From Gloeobacter morelensis MG652769 (GTDB taxonomy: Bacteria; Cyanobacteriota; Cyanobacteriia; Gloeobacterales; Gloeobacteraceae), in contig NZ_CP063845.1 of assembly GCF_021018745.1 (NCBI RefSeq), forward strand, positions 310,001 to 374,000: a DNA stretch of 64,000 nucleotides, read 5' to 3'. Every line of letters begins with the position of its first letter. Within the stretch, counting starts at the first letter, position 1. The notes below the pieces were generated by a model. That model searched no databases. It was not told the DNA's origin and saw only the letters and a list, made by a program, of their open reading frames with translations. This document shows positions 36,587 to 45,029 of the stretch, piece after piece. Made by a program: the position numbers and the translations under genes.

Positions 36587-36790
36587 CTGGTTTTGCACGA
36601 CGATCTGTGGGTGCGAGAGGTGGAACCCCTTCGGGTTCCCCTCTCGCGCTCTCCTCCTCCCCGCGTCAGGGGACTGCCAGCCCCCCGACACCCCCCGGAC
36701 TGGAGGGGACTGGGTGGGAAACGAACTTTGGTGGGTGGGCTGGGTTTACTCTTACAGGGCCTGCACGCGTTGCGTGGCGACTGCGGCAAA
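36587..36790 (-). repeat. dispersed ~200-base repeat, copy C
   Basis: This is the reverse-orientation copy of the element at 13702-13900 and matches it closely over its length. Shared parts are the TGCAAAACCAG end, the GCGAGAGG/CCTCTCGC hairpin (about 36613-36647), CCCCGCG and the GGCCTGCACGCG block. G-U pairs replace some G-C pairs in the first hairpin, so pairing is kept. It lies between the TPR gene and tRNA-Arg, and the rest of 36511-36911 holds no gene. Confidence 0.85.
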
Positions 36791-36911
36791 AGGACTTGGC
36801 GGTCGTTGAGCCACTCAAGGCTATCGAATCGTTGTGCTCGCCTCAGGCGTCCCCAGTCCGCTCACACGGGGATGGGGGTTGGTAGGATAATCTGGGTCTG
36901 TTGACAGTGTT

Positions 36912-36983
36912 GCCCCCGTAGCTCAGGGGATAGAGTCCCGGTTTCCTAAACTGGTTGCGATGGTTCGAGTCCATCCGGGGGCA
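36912..36983 (+). tRNA. tRNA-Arg (anticodon CCT)
   Basis: A full cloverleaf: acceptor GCCCCCG/CGGGGGC, D-arm GCTC..GAG, anticodon stem CCGGT/ACTGG around loop TTCCTAA (anticodon CCT), T-arm TGGTTCGAGTCCA. Discriminator A is followed by C, so the terminal CCA is not encoded. It reads AGG codons. Confidence 0.93.
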
Positions 36984-37051
36984 CTTTTGAGGCTATTCCA
37001 GCCTTTGAATTGCAGTAAATAAGTATAGTTGTATCCCTTGCAACTCTGATC

Positions 37052-37762
37052 TCAGTCTCCCGCCTCCTTGAGCAGCGAGATCACCCAGGCGGCGGCGATA
37101 CTCCCCAGCACAACCACCTCGAGGGCGACGAGTTTGGACGCGGGGAACCGGCCGGGTAGTCCCAGGCGCAGGCCGGACCACCAGGCCCTCACCCGAGCAG
37201 GCCACAGGGCGGGGCTATCTTCGGCGCGGTAGCCCCAGTTCACCATCGACAGCAACAACGGCACTCCGCCCACCTTTGCGTGGATGAGTACGTGGAGCAC
37301 GACGCAGACGACGAGCACCAGCCAGCCGCTCAGGTGAACGTAGTACCAGGCGTGGTCGAGTTCTCCTTTGGGCAACCACTTCTCGTCCATCATTTTGCCG
37401 CTAAACAGCGACAGGGTGAGGGCCAGCAGCGCAAGTGTATTCAACACCTGGCCCAGGCTGTACCACCACGCAGGTCGCCCCACCCGGCCCAGTTTTGCGA
37501 GCGTATCCGGTTGAACCAGTCGCCTCTGGCCCTGATGGAATGCATAGAGGGCAAAAGCCGGGAAGATGAGCAAGGCGCTAAGTCCAAAGGTGCCATGGAT
37601 ACCTTCTATCTCCTCGAACCTGGGCAGCGGCACCCTTCCCCACCTGCCGTCATAGGTGTCGTAGGTCCAGAAAGCAGTTATAATCGCTCCCGCGACAAAG
37701 AGGCCGGTCAATGCGTGAAGAATACGCAAGAGCAGCGGCTGATAGGGTTGCAATTGTTTCAT
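37052..37762 (-). CDS. cytochrome b561-type di-haem membrane protein
   Basis: A 236-residue protein with four or five helices. Candidate haem-ligand histidines lie in ILHALTGLFVAGAIITAFW (His16), IEGIHGTFGLSALLIFPAFA (His55), VHLSGWLVLVVCVVLHVLIH (about 142 and 156-160). This is the layout of bacterial cytochrome b561/formate-dehydrogenase-gamma type electron carriers that pass electrons between a quinol pool and a partner. No dehydrogenase subunit is adjacent. A last helix (LVALEVVVLGSIAAAWVISL) anchors the C-terminus. Confidence 0.8.
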   Translation of the reverse strand: MKQLQPYQPLLLRILHALTGLFVAGAIITAFWTYDTYDGRWGRVPLPRFEEIEGIHGTFGLSALLIFPAFALYAFHQGQRRLVQPDTLAKLGRVGRPAWWYSLGQVLNTLALLALTLSLFSGKMMDEKWLPKGELDHAWYYVHLSGWLVLVVCVVLHVLIHAKVGGVPLLLSMVNWGYRAEDSPALWPARVRAWWSGLRLGLPGRFPASKLVALEVVVLGSIAAAWVISLLKEAGD

Positions 37763-37892
37763 AAGTATCGAAGTAAGTAATCTAAAAGACTTGAAGCTTT
37801 CCTACCCGCTACAGTCTATCAGCTAACGAATGCACCCAGTTTTAGAGCGAGATAGCCGTTATCACCCTGACACCTGGCACCTGAAGCCTGCT

Positions 37893-38522
37893 CTAGATTT
37901 CGATTCTGCCCAGATGCTTCAGAACAGCCAGCAGCGCAGGCAGATCCTCGGCTGGCCGTAGAACCGAATAGGCGCGGGAAAGGCAGTAGCGGCTGCCCGG
38001 TTCCTCTCGAACCAGTTGGACAAAAATGGACTCACGACCGTTGATGAGCCACGCAAACAGCGGTCTCTCGGACTCCAGGGCGCTATGCATGTAGAAAAGC
38101 GCCTGGGGAAGCGCGACCAATACGTCAAAAGCCGTGTTCTTCGCTTCGATGACTAGAACCCAGAAGCGTTCCCGCAGTACCAACACGTCGATCTTCCCCC
38201 GGTAGAGGATACCCTCGTCCTCAAAGGCGAATTCGACCTGAGCTTCGGTCTGCAACTGAAACGGAGCTTCAAAAAATCCTGCCATGTCCAACAACGGCCC
38301 AAGGACAACCATTTTGACAGCGTCCTTGGAAAGCGGCCCAGCTGCGCTCAAAGCCCGATAGTTCCGGCGGATGCGCTCCAGATGGAGTTGCTCCTCAGGG
38401 GTGATCCTCGGCAACTCCTCCTGCGGGGCCGAAAAGAGAAGCTCATTCTCCGACTCGCGTATGCCAAAGCGTTCAGCCAACTGTTTCAGCGAAAGCTCCC
38501 GGGCGTTCAGGGTCTGAACCAT
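37893..38522 (-). CDS. PD-(D/E)XK nuclease-fold protein (type I restriction R N-terminus-like)
   Basis: A 209-residue protein. ILYRGKIDVLVLRERFWVLV followed by IEAKN is a complete PD-(D/E)XK-type active site (D, then E-x-K), as in HsdR N-terminal and cyanobacterial hypothetical nucleases. The first 60 residues are charged and helical (LKQLAERFGIRESENELLFS). No methylase or specificity subunit is near, so it is not a normal restriction system. A palindrome sits 26 bases upstream of its start. Confidence 0.7.
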   Translation of the reverse strand: MVQTLNARELSLKQLAERFGIRESENELLFSAPQEELPRITPEEQLHLERIRRNYRALSAAGPLSKDAVKMVVLGPLLDMAGFFEAPFQLQTEAQVEFAFEDEGILYRGKIDVLVLRERFWVLVIEAKNTAFDVLVALPQALFYMHSALESERPLFAWLINGRESIFVQLVREEPGSRYCLSRAYSVLRPAEDLPALLAVLKHLGRIEI

Positions 38523-38861
38523 AGATGCCTCGGTGACGAAAGCCTGGACCTGTACACGTACAGGTTAACGCAGCCCTGCGTAGACCTCATCGTGTATCTT
38601 AAATCACCTGCATGTACGTAGCTCAAAAGTTTCAGAGCTGTAGTTCACCAGTCAAAAATGAGGTGCCATGGCAGCACCGCAAAGAGGTACCTCCCCTGCG
38701 CGATTGGCTTGTTTGTCGCCAGGCTTTTCTACTGGAGCAGGCCCTCGGGCCGAATGCCCTGCTCGCTGTTCAGCCCGGTCGTCTGGGCCTCGAACCCTAC
38801 CAGCTGGTTTCCCGTGCTGCGGGCTATCCGCCTTCGTGAACCCTGCCGTTACGATCGAGGT
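38523..38861. other. intergenic region with operator-like palindrome
   Basis: No credible gene. The palindrome at 38548-38565 (listed separately) and a second GCATGTACGT motif near 38610 are the only structures seen. Confidence 0.5.
38548..38565. promoter_or_regulatory. palindrome upstream of the nuclease-fold gene, candidate operator
   Basis: ACCTGTAC and GTACAGGT are perfect reverse complements around AC. It lies 26 bases before the minus-strand start at 38522, a position typical for repressor sites such as LexA-type GTAC-containing boxes. Confidence 0.5.
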
Positions 38862-39110
38862 ATGGATCCGAACGCCCCTTGCCCAGTCCACTTTCTGACG
38901 CCCGCCGGACCGGTCTTGGTGCAGGCGAGCGCCGAGGACACCGTCGTGCGCGCCGCGGCCCGCGCCGGGCTTGTCATCCCGACCCAGTGCCGTCACGGCT
39001 TTTGCGCCACCTGCGAAGTGCAGGTGCAAACAGGCCCGCAGCGGCGGGCGCTGCGGGCCTGTGTCGAACTGGTGGAGCCGGGGATGGCGGTGATCTTGAC
39101 CCACTGCTAG
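38862..39110 (+). CDS. compact 2Fe-2S ferredoxin-like protein
   Basis: ATG 38862 gives 82 residues. TQCRHGFCATCEV has the plant-type ferredoxin motif C-x4-C-x2-C, and the fourth Cys would be in LRACVEL, only 15 residues later instead of about 29. The domain is therefore shortened between ligands three and four. The fold start (PVHFLTPAGPVLVQASAEDT) fits. It could be an electron carrier or a structural relic. Its stop overlaps the stop of the small photosystem-related gene on the other strand. Confidence 0.75.
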   Translation: MDPNAPCPVHFLTPAGPVLVQASAEDTVVRAAARAGLVIPTQCRHGFCATCEVQVQTGPQRRALRACVELVEPGMAVILTHC

Positions 39111-39217
39111 CTGGTCGGGAAGAACAGCGGGTAGTTGGTGAAGACGTTGGCGAGCACGAGAACGACCAGGCTGCCCACGATGAACAGCAAACCGGCGATG
39201 GGAGACCAGAGTTTCAT
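39107..39217 (-). CDS. 36-residue single-helix protein in the psaJ position (PsaJ/PsaZ-like photosystem I subunit candidate)
   Basis: Directly after psaF (18-base gap, AAGGAG 10 bases before ATG) a 36-codon frame encodes one membrane helix (SPIAGLLFIVGSLVVLVLAN), then NVFTNYPLFFPTS. PsaJ follows psaF in most cyanobacteria and is about 40 residues, with a single helix and a tail such as NRFYPDLLFHP; the tail here is similar in pattern. Gloeobacter is reported to lack a recognisable PsaJ and to have a novel small subunit named PsaZ. This gene may be that subunit or a divergent PsaJ. That link is from memory and unverified. Confidence 0.75.
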   Translation of the reverse strand: MKLWSPIAGLLFIVGSLVVLVLANVFTNYPLFFPTS

Positions 39218-39235
39218 AGGGTGGCGGCTCCTTGC

Positions 39236-39781
39236 TTAGCGCGGTGAGATGGTGACGCGATCTTCGGGCACGCGGATCTTGCCGCTAATCAACTCGGGGA
39301 TCGCCTGCACCGGCCAGATTAGCCCCAACAGCAGGCACTTGACCGCCTTGGGCAGATCGATGATGATCTCGTCCTCCGGCCCCTTCGATTCGGCCAGATA
39401 CAGACGGCCCGCCCAGCCGAGCGCCCCGGCGATCCACAAAAACAGCACCGACGGAATCAAAAAGTCGCCCGCTCGATCCAGCTGACCGCTGGTGATGAGG
39501 TGGGGATAGCCGTCCTCGCCACAGTAGGCCGTTTCGTAGCGCTCAAATTTTTGTTTCATCCCGGCCTCGCCAAAGGTCGTCGGTTTGCCGTCGGCCTTGG
39601 CTTTTTGCTCCGCTTCCAGGCGCTGGGTCTTCAACTCCTGGAAGGCCGGCACGTCCTTGCAGGGCTTGAGCGGATCTTTAACCTGGGTCTGGGCAAAGGC
39701 GCCAGTTTCAAACAGAAGCAACAGCGCCAGGATACCCAGCCATGCTGCTCCAAAGGGAACCCGTGATTGCTTATGCGACAT
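39236..39781 (-). CDS. psaF: photosystem I reaction centre subunit III (PsaF)
   Basis: From ATG 39781 (AAGGAA 9 bases upstream) the product is 181 residues with a signal peptide ending near AFAQ. The mature front [10 protein letters not shown] and the later [11 protein letters not shown] hold the two disulfide Cys. [20 protein letters not shown] and GRLYLAES are the PsaF membrane hallmark, and [20 protein letters not shown] follows. It sits on the lumen- or periplasm-facing side of PSI and helps donor docking. In this organism that side may be the periplasm of the cell membrane if thylakoids are absent (inference). Confidence 0.94.
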   Translation of the reverse strand: MSHKQSRVPFGAAWLGILALLLLFETGAFAQTQVKDPLKPCKDVPAFQELKTQRLEAEQKAKADGKPTTFGEAGMKQKFERYETAYCGEDGYPHLITSGQLDRAGDFLIPSVLFLWIAGALGWAGRLYLAESKGPEDEIIIDLPKAVKCLLLGLIWPVQAIPELISGKIRVPEDRVTISPR

Positions 39782-39943
39782 GGAGCAATTCCTTACAACA
39801 AGCAGATAGGGCATGATTGCTGGCCTCATTTTAGCGGTGAACTTTAGCGCACTTGTTTTAACATTTGTTGCGGTTTTTATAAGGAAGCCGGGAAAAACGG
39901 GCCATTCTGGTCAACTGTTACTGAGCATTGGCAATGGACACGC

Positions 39944-40351
39944 ATGGACTACAGCATCGAGCGCCAGTTGAGTGTGGCTCTGGAGAACCGGCCGGGGGTG
40001 CTGGCGGCCATCGGCTGGACCCTGGCCGGTGAACAGGTGAGCATCGAGGCGCTGTCGGTGTTGGATACGATTGAGCAGGGTGTGGTGCGTCTGGTGACCA
40101 GCGACCCGCAGCGCTGCAAGGACATTTTGATGCGGCAGGGTTTTTATGTGATCGAGGCGGACGTGCTCGCCATTCGGCTGACCGACAGCCCCGGGGCGCT
40201 CGCCCGGTTGTGCCAGGCGCTTGCCGACGCGAGCGTCAACATTGCCTACGCCTACGGCAGCGTGCCGCGCCCCGGACAGTTGACCCGGCTGATGGTCAAA
40301 GTCTCCCACCTGGAGCGGGCCTGCCAGGTGATCGCCGCCCTGGAGGTCTAG
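39944..40351 (+). CDS. tandem ACT-domain protein
   Basis: A 135-residue protein made of two ACT folds: QLSVALENRPGVLAAIGWTL (about 8-66) and VLAIRLTDSPGALARLCQAL (about 74-133). ACT domains bind small ligands, often amino acids, and regulate enzymes. Here there is no enzyme part, so it should act in trans, as a sensor or regulator subunit. The TTG start of the next gene follows its stop by 4 bases, which suggests a coupled pair. Confidence 0.85.
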   Translation: MDYSIERQLSVALENRPGVLAAIGWTLAGEQVSIEALSVLDTIEQGVVRLVTSDPQRCKDILMRQGFYVIEADVLAIRLTDSPGALARLCQALADASVNIAYAYGSVPRPGQLTRLMVKVSHLERACQVIAALEV

Positions 40352-40355
40352 AGCC

Positions 40356-41531
40356 TTGAGCACCCTCGTACCCGGCACCATCGGCATCCTGCCGCCCGGG
40401 GCGCTCGGGGTGAGCTTTTTTTATCACCTGAGCGGGTGCGCCCGCACCCTCGACGGAGGCATCCAGCTTATCGAGCGCGGGGAGTCGGCGAGCGGCCGCG
40501 CCCTGCGCGACGCCGGAGTGCTTTTGATAGCGGAGCCGCAGGGAGTGCTGCGGCTGGAGGCGGACGCGATTTTGCGGCCCAATTTGCTTGAATGCCAGCG
40601 GGCGGACTGGTTGCCGGAGGTGCTCATCGCCTGCCCGAACCCGGATCAACTCCTGGATCTGGTGAGCACGCTGGTCGAACTGCTGGTGGGGGGCCACCGC
40701 CGGGGCGAGCGGTTCGAGGAGTCGCTGCCGCTGGTGGTCTTCAGCGCCAACGGCATCTACTTCCAGAGGCTGGTGCGGCTATTTATCGAAAAGATCGAAG
40801 AAGCGACGCTGTTTGGCCGTCTGCCGGATGTCTGGCCTGAGACTAGCGGCCGGATTGCCGGCCGTCTGATGCGCGGGGTGACGCTGCAGACGGGTTTGCG
40901 GGAGGGGACCGGGGGCCAGACCCTTTATCGGCCCGGCCCGCCGGGGCGCACAACCATCGCTGGGGGATCGCAGGCTGCCCGCGAGCGCTCCCACGCCCTG
41001 CTGGCCCGTGAGCGCGGCGGCTGGTTCGAACTGGCCGAATCGGCGAGCCCCACGCGCCTGGAATTCGACAAAGCGCTCATCAATCTCAGTTGCAATTTGC
41101 TCGGGCTCATCCACGCCATCGACGAAGCGGGCTGCTTTCGGCTGCTTACGGTGAGCGAAGTGTTTCGGCCCGAGTACTTTGCGGCCATCGAGGCTTTGAC
41201 CCGCCAGGTCTACGCGGTCGGCCGGGCAGTGGGAGCCTACGGCGAATCCGACGAACCGGAGGCGCTGCTGGCCTGGGTTGCCAGAAGTGCCGAGCTGCAC
41301 CCGAACCACGTACCCTCCAGCCTGCAGTGGGTGGGGATGCAGCTGCGCTCCGGTCGCCTGGAGGCCCAGCTCTCCCCCACCGAGGCGTGGCTGGTCGAAC
41401 CGCTCATCTACTACGCCAACGCCTCGGCCTTGGAGGAAACGGTCGCCTACTTCGAAGCGCTCAAAGCGCAGCTCATCGACAAGCTCGTGGCCGCCATCAA
41501 CACACGCTCCTTCGATTCGGCAACGGCGTAG
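40356..41531 (+). CDS. Rossmann-fold (ketopantoate-reductase-like) protein, TTG start
   Basis: A TTG start 4 bases after the ACT gene's stop gives 391 residues. The front TIGILPPGALGVSFFYHLSG has the G-x-x-G-x-x-G-like dinucleotide loop of 6-phosphogluconate/ketopantoate reductase-type enzymes. ESLPLVVFSANGIYFQRLVR and FDKALINLSCNLLGLIHAID resemble the later conserved parts. It is longer than typical PanE (about 300). It is probably an NAD(P)-dependent oxidoreductase whose activity might respond to the ACT protein (inference). Confidence 0.65.
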   Translation: MSTLVPGTIGILPPGALGVSFFYHLSGCARTLDGGIQLIERGESASGRALRDAGVLLIAEPQGVLRLEADAILRPNLLECQRADWLPEVLIACPNPDQLLDLVSTLVELLVGGHRRGERFEESLPLVVFSANGIYFQRLVRLFIEKIEEATLFGRLPDVWPETSGRIAGRLMRGVTLQTGLREGTGGQTLYRPGPPGRTTIAGGSQAARERSHALLARERGGWFELAESASPTRLEFDKALINLSCNLLGLIHAIDEAGCFRLLTVSEVFRPEYFAAIEALTRQVYAVGRAVGAYGESDEPEALLAWVARSAELHPNHVPSSLQWVGMQLRSGRLEAQLSPTEAWLVEPLIYYANASALEETVAYFEALKAQLIDKLVAAINTRSFDSATA

Positions 41532-41633
41532 GGCAGGCGTCAGGGAAAACCGCTTCCCATCAGGTTTTTTCGACCTTTGCCTCCACCGCTTTACCCCCCA
41601 ACACCTGTGCCGCCCAACGACAAGCCAGCCCCT

Positions 41634-41830
41634 CCGTCGCAGTCGACACGCGTCGTGCACGCACTGGAAAAGTAAGCCCATCCCACCCACAGAGTCTCGT
41701 TCTCACCTCGCCGTGCAGTCCGGGGGGTGTCGGGGGGGCGGCACCCCCTCGACGCGGGGAGGGGGAGAGCGCGAGAGGGGCACCCGAAGGGGGTGCCGCC
41801 TCTCGCTCCACAAACTAGCGGGCAAAACCA
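41634..41830 (+). repeat. dispersed ~200-base repeat, copy B
   Basis: Same orientation as copy A. It shares GCAGTCGACACGCGTCGTGCA, CCATCCCACCCA, the AGTCCGGGGGGTGTCGGGGG block and the hairpin GCGAGAGG GGCACCC / GGGTGCC G CCTCTCGC (about 41770-41806). In the hairpin an A-T pair of copies A and C is a C-G pair here, so pairing is maintained by a double change. It lies after the Rossmann-type gene; the rest of 41532-41834 holds nothing else. Confidence 0.85.
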
Positions 41831-41834
41831 ACTG

Positions 41835-42290
41835 TCAAATTTCAGGTTTCAGACAGCGGTGCAAGAAGGTAAAGGCGCGGTCGTAGATGCCTGCGCAGGT
41901 GCTCGCGCGCGGTCCGGCCACGTTCAGGATGCGGATCGATTGCTCTCGCAGCCAGGAGCGCACCGGCTCAAAGTCCAGTGTGCCGACCAGATCGACGACG
42001 AGATGAGGTTTTGCCAGCTCACAGGCAACGCGCACGGTAAGTGCTGTACCCCCGGTCGGTTCGCCGACAGTCAAGATCAAAGTGCCGTCCGCATCGCGCA
42101 CGTTCCAGGCGGTGCGCTGGGCAGGATCGCTAAGCGGCGTCGGGACAAGGGGATAGCTTTCAGCTATTATCCCGTCCTCGGCCCAGCGTCCGGCCGGACA
42201 CCAGCCGCTGGTTGCGATCCCCAGGGTGCGGGCGACATCGAGGGCGGCGCGGTCCACCCCCGTCTGCCCCCCCGAGACGATTCGCTCCAC
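41835..42290 (-). CDS. putative molybdenum carrier family protein
   Basis: A 151-residue protein of the putative molybdenum carrier family, which is related to LOG/lysine-decarboxylase-like Rossmann folds. The opening IVSGGQTGVDRAALDVA is the signature, followed by GWCPAGRWAEDGIIAESYPL and LTVGEPTGGTALTVRVACEL (GGT loop). Whether these proteins carry molybdate is not firmly shown. The gene begins 3 bases after the TenA-like gene ends on the same strand, so both are likely co-transcribed. Confidence 0.85.
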   Translation of the reverse strand: MERIVSGGQTGVDRAALDVARTLGIATSGWCPAGRWAEDGIIAESYPLVPTPLSDPAQRTAWNVRDADGTLILTVGEPTGGTALTVRVACELAKPHLVVDLVGTLDFEPVRSWLREQSIRILNVAGPRASTCAGIYDRAFTFLHRCLKPEI

Positions 42291-42293
42291 CGC

Positions 42294-43010
42294 CTACTCG
42301 GGCAGGCCGCTGTCGAGCAGACAGCCGGCCATCGAGTCGGAAAGCGCGTCGATATAGAACAAGCATTGTTTCTGCAGAACGATATCCCCGGTGCCCACAT
42401 AGTGGCTGAGCAGAAGAAAGCCGTTCTCGCCGTGGGTTCTTTCGACCTCGCCCGCGCGCGATTCGAGCCAGGCCGCCTCGCGGGGCGTCACCCCATAGCG
42501 CTCGACAGAAGCCTTAAACAAAGGCTCGATCATATCCGGCACCAGCGCTTCGATACCGACGTTGAGGGCGGCGGTACCCACCTGCCAACTGAGATCCGTG
42601 CTGTAGATGGCCGAACGCAACAGCGCGTCGTGGTGGATCCAGACGCGGTGGGGCCGATAGCTCCACGGGTCGGTCTCGATGAGATCGGCGGGGCCGCCGA
42701 AGGCGCGCACGATGCGGGCGAGCAAGTCGGTGTCGCCGTCTTTGTCTTCGCTCTGACCGTCCAATACCAGGGCCGCCTCCGGGGGGCGCTTGGCAAACAG
42801 GTGGGCGACGTGGGCGCCGAAGGCAAGCAGATGCCACATCAAACCCGAAAAATAGCGCTGGGCGTCCTCGGGCCGGGCGCTCCCCTGCTGCATCGCCAGG
42901 ATAAACGGGTGGGCGAGCATCTCCCGGCGGCGCGGTTCGAGGATTTCGAGGCGGGCTTTTTCAAGCCAGAGAGCATCGGTTTTTGGGGTAGCTGAGGCGG
43001 CGGTTTGCAT
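42294..43010 (-). CDS. haem-oxygenase-like fold (TenA/PqqC-type) protein
   Basis: A 238-residue, mostly helical protein. EPRRREMLAHPFILAMQQGS, RYFSGLMWHLLAFGAHVAHL and ENGFLLLSHYVGTGDIVLQK are the kind of His-bearing helices seen in TenA/PqqC and iron-containing redox enzymes of the haem-oxygenase fold. The substrate cannot be inferred. His residues at about 34, 60, 67 and 70 could bind iron. It precedes the molybdenum-carrier-like gene in a two-gene operon. Confidence 0.65.
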   Translation of the reverse strand: MQTAASATPKTDALWLEKARLEILEPRRREMLAHPFILAMQQGSARPEDAQRYFSGLMWHLLAFGAHVAHLFAKRPPEAALVLDGQSEDKDGDTDLLARIVRAFGGPADLIETDPWSYRPHRVWIHHDALLRSAIYSTDLSWQVGTAALNVGIEALVPDMIEPLFKASVERYGVTPREAAWLESRAGEVERTHGENGFLLLSHYVGTGDIVLQKQCLFYIDALSDSMAGCLLDSGLPE

Positions 43011-43040
43011 GGGGTGATTAGTTAGAGGGTTGCTTCCCCT

Positions 43041-44876
43041 TCATTTTGTCAGCATTGAGCGCCCGGTCGGGGCGGCGGCGGTGCCTACGAATTGCTCCAA
43101 CACGGCTTTGCGCAGCAGTTCCGGTGGCAGAAGCCCCTGCGCCAGGATAAAGTCATGGAACTTGAGCGCCTCGAAGCGGTTGCCCAGGAGCTTTTCGGTC
43201 TCTTTGCGCAAGTCCGTCAGTTTGGTGTAGCCGTAGAAGTACGATGTTGCCTGACCGGGGAGGACGAATGTGTAGCGCTCGACTTCCTGGTTGGCGAAAG
43301 CTTCGGAGAGGACGACGTCCTCTTTGAGCACCCGCAGCGCCTCCGCGGGCGTCACCTTGCCCAGTTGCAGTTCGGGGTCGAGAAAAGCGCGCGCCGCGCG
43401 CAACAGCCGAAACTGCAGCGTAAACAGCTGCCCCTCCGCCGGGATAAAAGGCTCCACGATCGCCTCTGAGTAAAGCCCCCAGCCCTCGACGTTGGTGCTG
43501 TTGAAGGCGTAGATGGCGCGCGCCGAGGAGACTCCCTGTTCGACCAGCGAGGCAAACTGCAACTCGTGACCGGGCCGGGCCTCGTGGGCGGTGAGCGTCC
43601 AGGCGACCGCGTCAAAGGTAAAATCGTCGAATTTTTGGGTGCCGCCGCCCCTGGCACCTGCGGCGGCCGGGATGTTCAAAGGCAGGACAAATTCGCCCTG
43701 CTCGCCACGGTTGCCGACCAGACGCGGTGGGCGCATGTTGGGGGCCGGGACGGCGGCACTCTCGGCCGGGCTGGCAATCCGGATGCGGGCGGGCCGATCC
43801 GGCAGGGTGACCAGCTTTTCGCGCCGGATGATCGCTTCGAGATCTTTGAGTCGCTGCTGGTAGAGTGGCAGGATCGCTTCACCCACCAGTTGTTCTTTTT
43901 TGAGCTCGCGGATGACATCGCGGTAGTCGGTGGCGCTATAGCCTTTGGTCTGGGCCACCTGGAGCGCCACGACCTGCATCTGCTTCTGGATGTCTGCGAA
44001 GGTGGCGCGCGCCTGGGCCGCCAACTGCGCCGGAGGGACATCGACACCCAACTGCTCCAGGGCGAAGGCGTAGCGCTCCGGTGGCAGGCGAAAATCGGTG
44101 CGCGCCTTGGGCAGTACTGCTTTGCGCACAAAAGCGTCGTAGGTGGCCAGTTGGGCTTTGAGTTTCGCGTAGTCGGCCTGGTAGCCTTCGAGGCTGTACT
44201 TTTTGAACAATTCGCCGATGCCTTCGACAAAAAAAGCGTTTTGGGCCAGATCCTTTTCGACCTGGGCTTTGTACGGACCGGAGAGCCCGGGAGCGGCAAG
44301 CCGCTCGCGCACGCGTTGCTCGGCCAAAACGGCAATCGGGGTATAACCGGTTTCTGTTCCGGCATAGCGCCTCAAACGCACAAGCGCCGCCTTGCGCCGC
44401 TCGGCAGGCACCTGCTCGTCGAGGAGCACCCGCAGGCCGCCGAAGACCAGTTGCGAGACGTTGATATAAGCAATGTCGTACTTGCGGCGCAACTCCAGTA
44501 AGCGCACGTTGTCGCGGGCTGCCTTCAGCAAAATCTCGAGATCCTGGCGCACCAGCGGATCTTTTTCGACCGCCAGCCGCTTTGTGAGCGTCTCGGCGGC
44601 CTGCACAAAAGCCTGGCGGTTGCGCTCCAGCACCCCCGGTCCCAGATCGGCAACTTTGTCGTCGTAACCGTCCACCCCCAATCCACCCGCTCCTTCGGGG
44701 TTGAAGCGCGCTTCGACGGCGAGCATCACATCGGTGTTGTTGTTGCTGCGCTCCACCCAGGCGGCGGCGGTGCTCACCGGGGTGCTGGTGCTGCTCGTCT
44801 GGGCGGCCGTTGGCGCGGTGGGCAGGACGAACAGGCAAGCGATCAGGGCGACGGTGGCAGTACGGATGTGCAGCAT
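43041..44876 (-). CDS. secreted DUF885 family protein (putative metallopeptidase)
   Basis: A 611-residue protein with a signal peptide (TVALIACLFVLPTAPTAAQ). The DUF885 hallmark HEARPGHELQ (about residue 432) carries the H-E-x3-G-H core expected to bind zinc. An upstream VVALQVAQTKGYSATDY and downstream AIYAFNSTNVEGWGLYSE (the later Glu ligand region) are further family blocks. It is probably a periplasmic peptidase acting on an unknown peptide. No operon partner is seen. Confidence 0.85.
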   Translation of the reverse strand: MLHIRTATVALIACLFVLPTAPTAAQTSSTSTPVSTAAAWVERSNNNTDVMLAVEARFNPEGAGGLGVDGYDDKVADLGPGVLERNRQAFVQAAETLTKRLAVEKDPLVRQDLEILLKAARDNVRLLELRRKYDIAYINVSQLVFGGLRVLLDEQVPAERRKAALVRLRRYAGTETGYTPIAVLAEQRVRERLAAPGLSGPYKAQVEKDLAQNAFFVEGIGELFKKYSLEGYQADYAKLKAQLATYDAFVRKAVLPKARTDFRLPPERYAFALEQLGVDVPPAQLAAQARATFADIQKQMQVVALQVAQTKGYSATDYRDVIRELKKEQLVGEAILPLYQQRLKDLEAIIRREKLVTLPDRPARIRIASPAESAAVPAPNMRPPRLVGNRGEQGEFVLPLNIPAAAGARGGGTQKFDDFTFDAVAWTLTAHEARPGHELQFASLVEQGVSSARAIYAFNSTNVEGWGLYSEAIVEPFIPAEGQLFTLQFRLLRAARAFLDPELQLGKVTPAEALRVLKEDVVLSEAFANQEVERYTFVLPGQATSYFYGYTKLTDLRKETEKLLGNRFEALKFHDFILAQGLLPPELLRKAVLEQFVGTAAAPTGRSMLTK

Positions 44877-45029
44877 GGCGATCCCGGCGGGTGGTCAAAG
44901 ACAAAGGCAATGCCCACGATAGTACGACAGACTGGGGTCCACGGTTCGCGCAGGTAAAGTCCAAAAAGTTTCATGTAACTCAACTATTCGTCTCTGGCCG
45001 CTCGATGGGCGAGCAAGTAGGCTGGGTGC

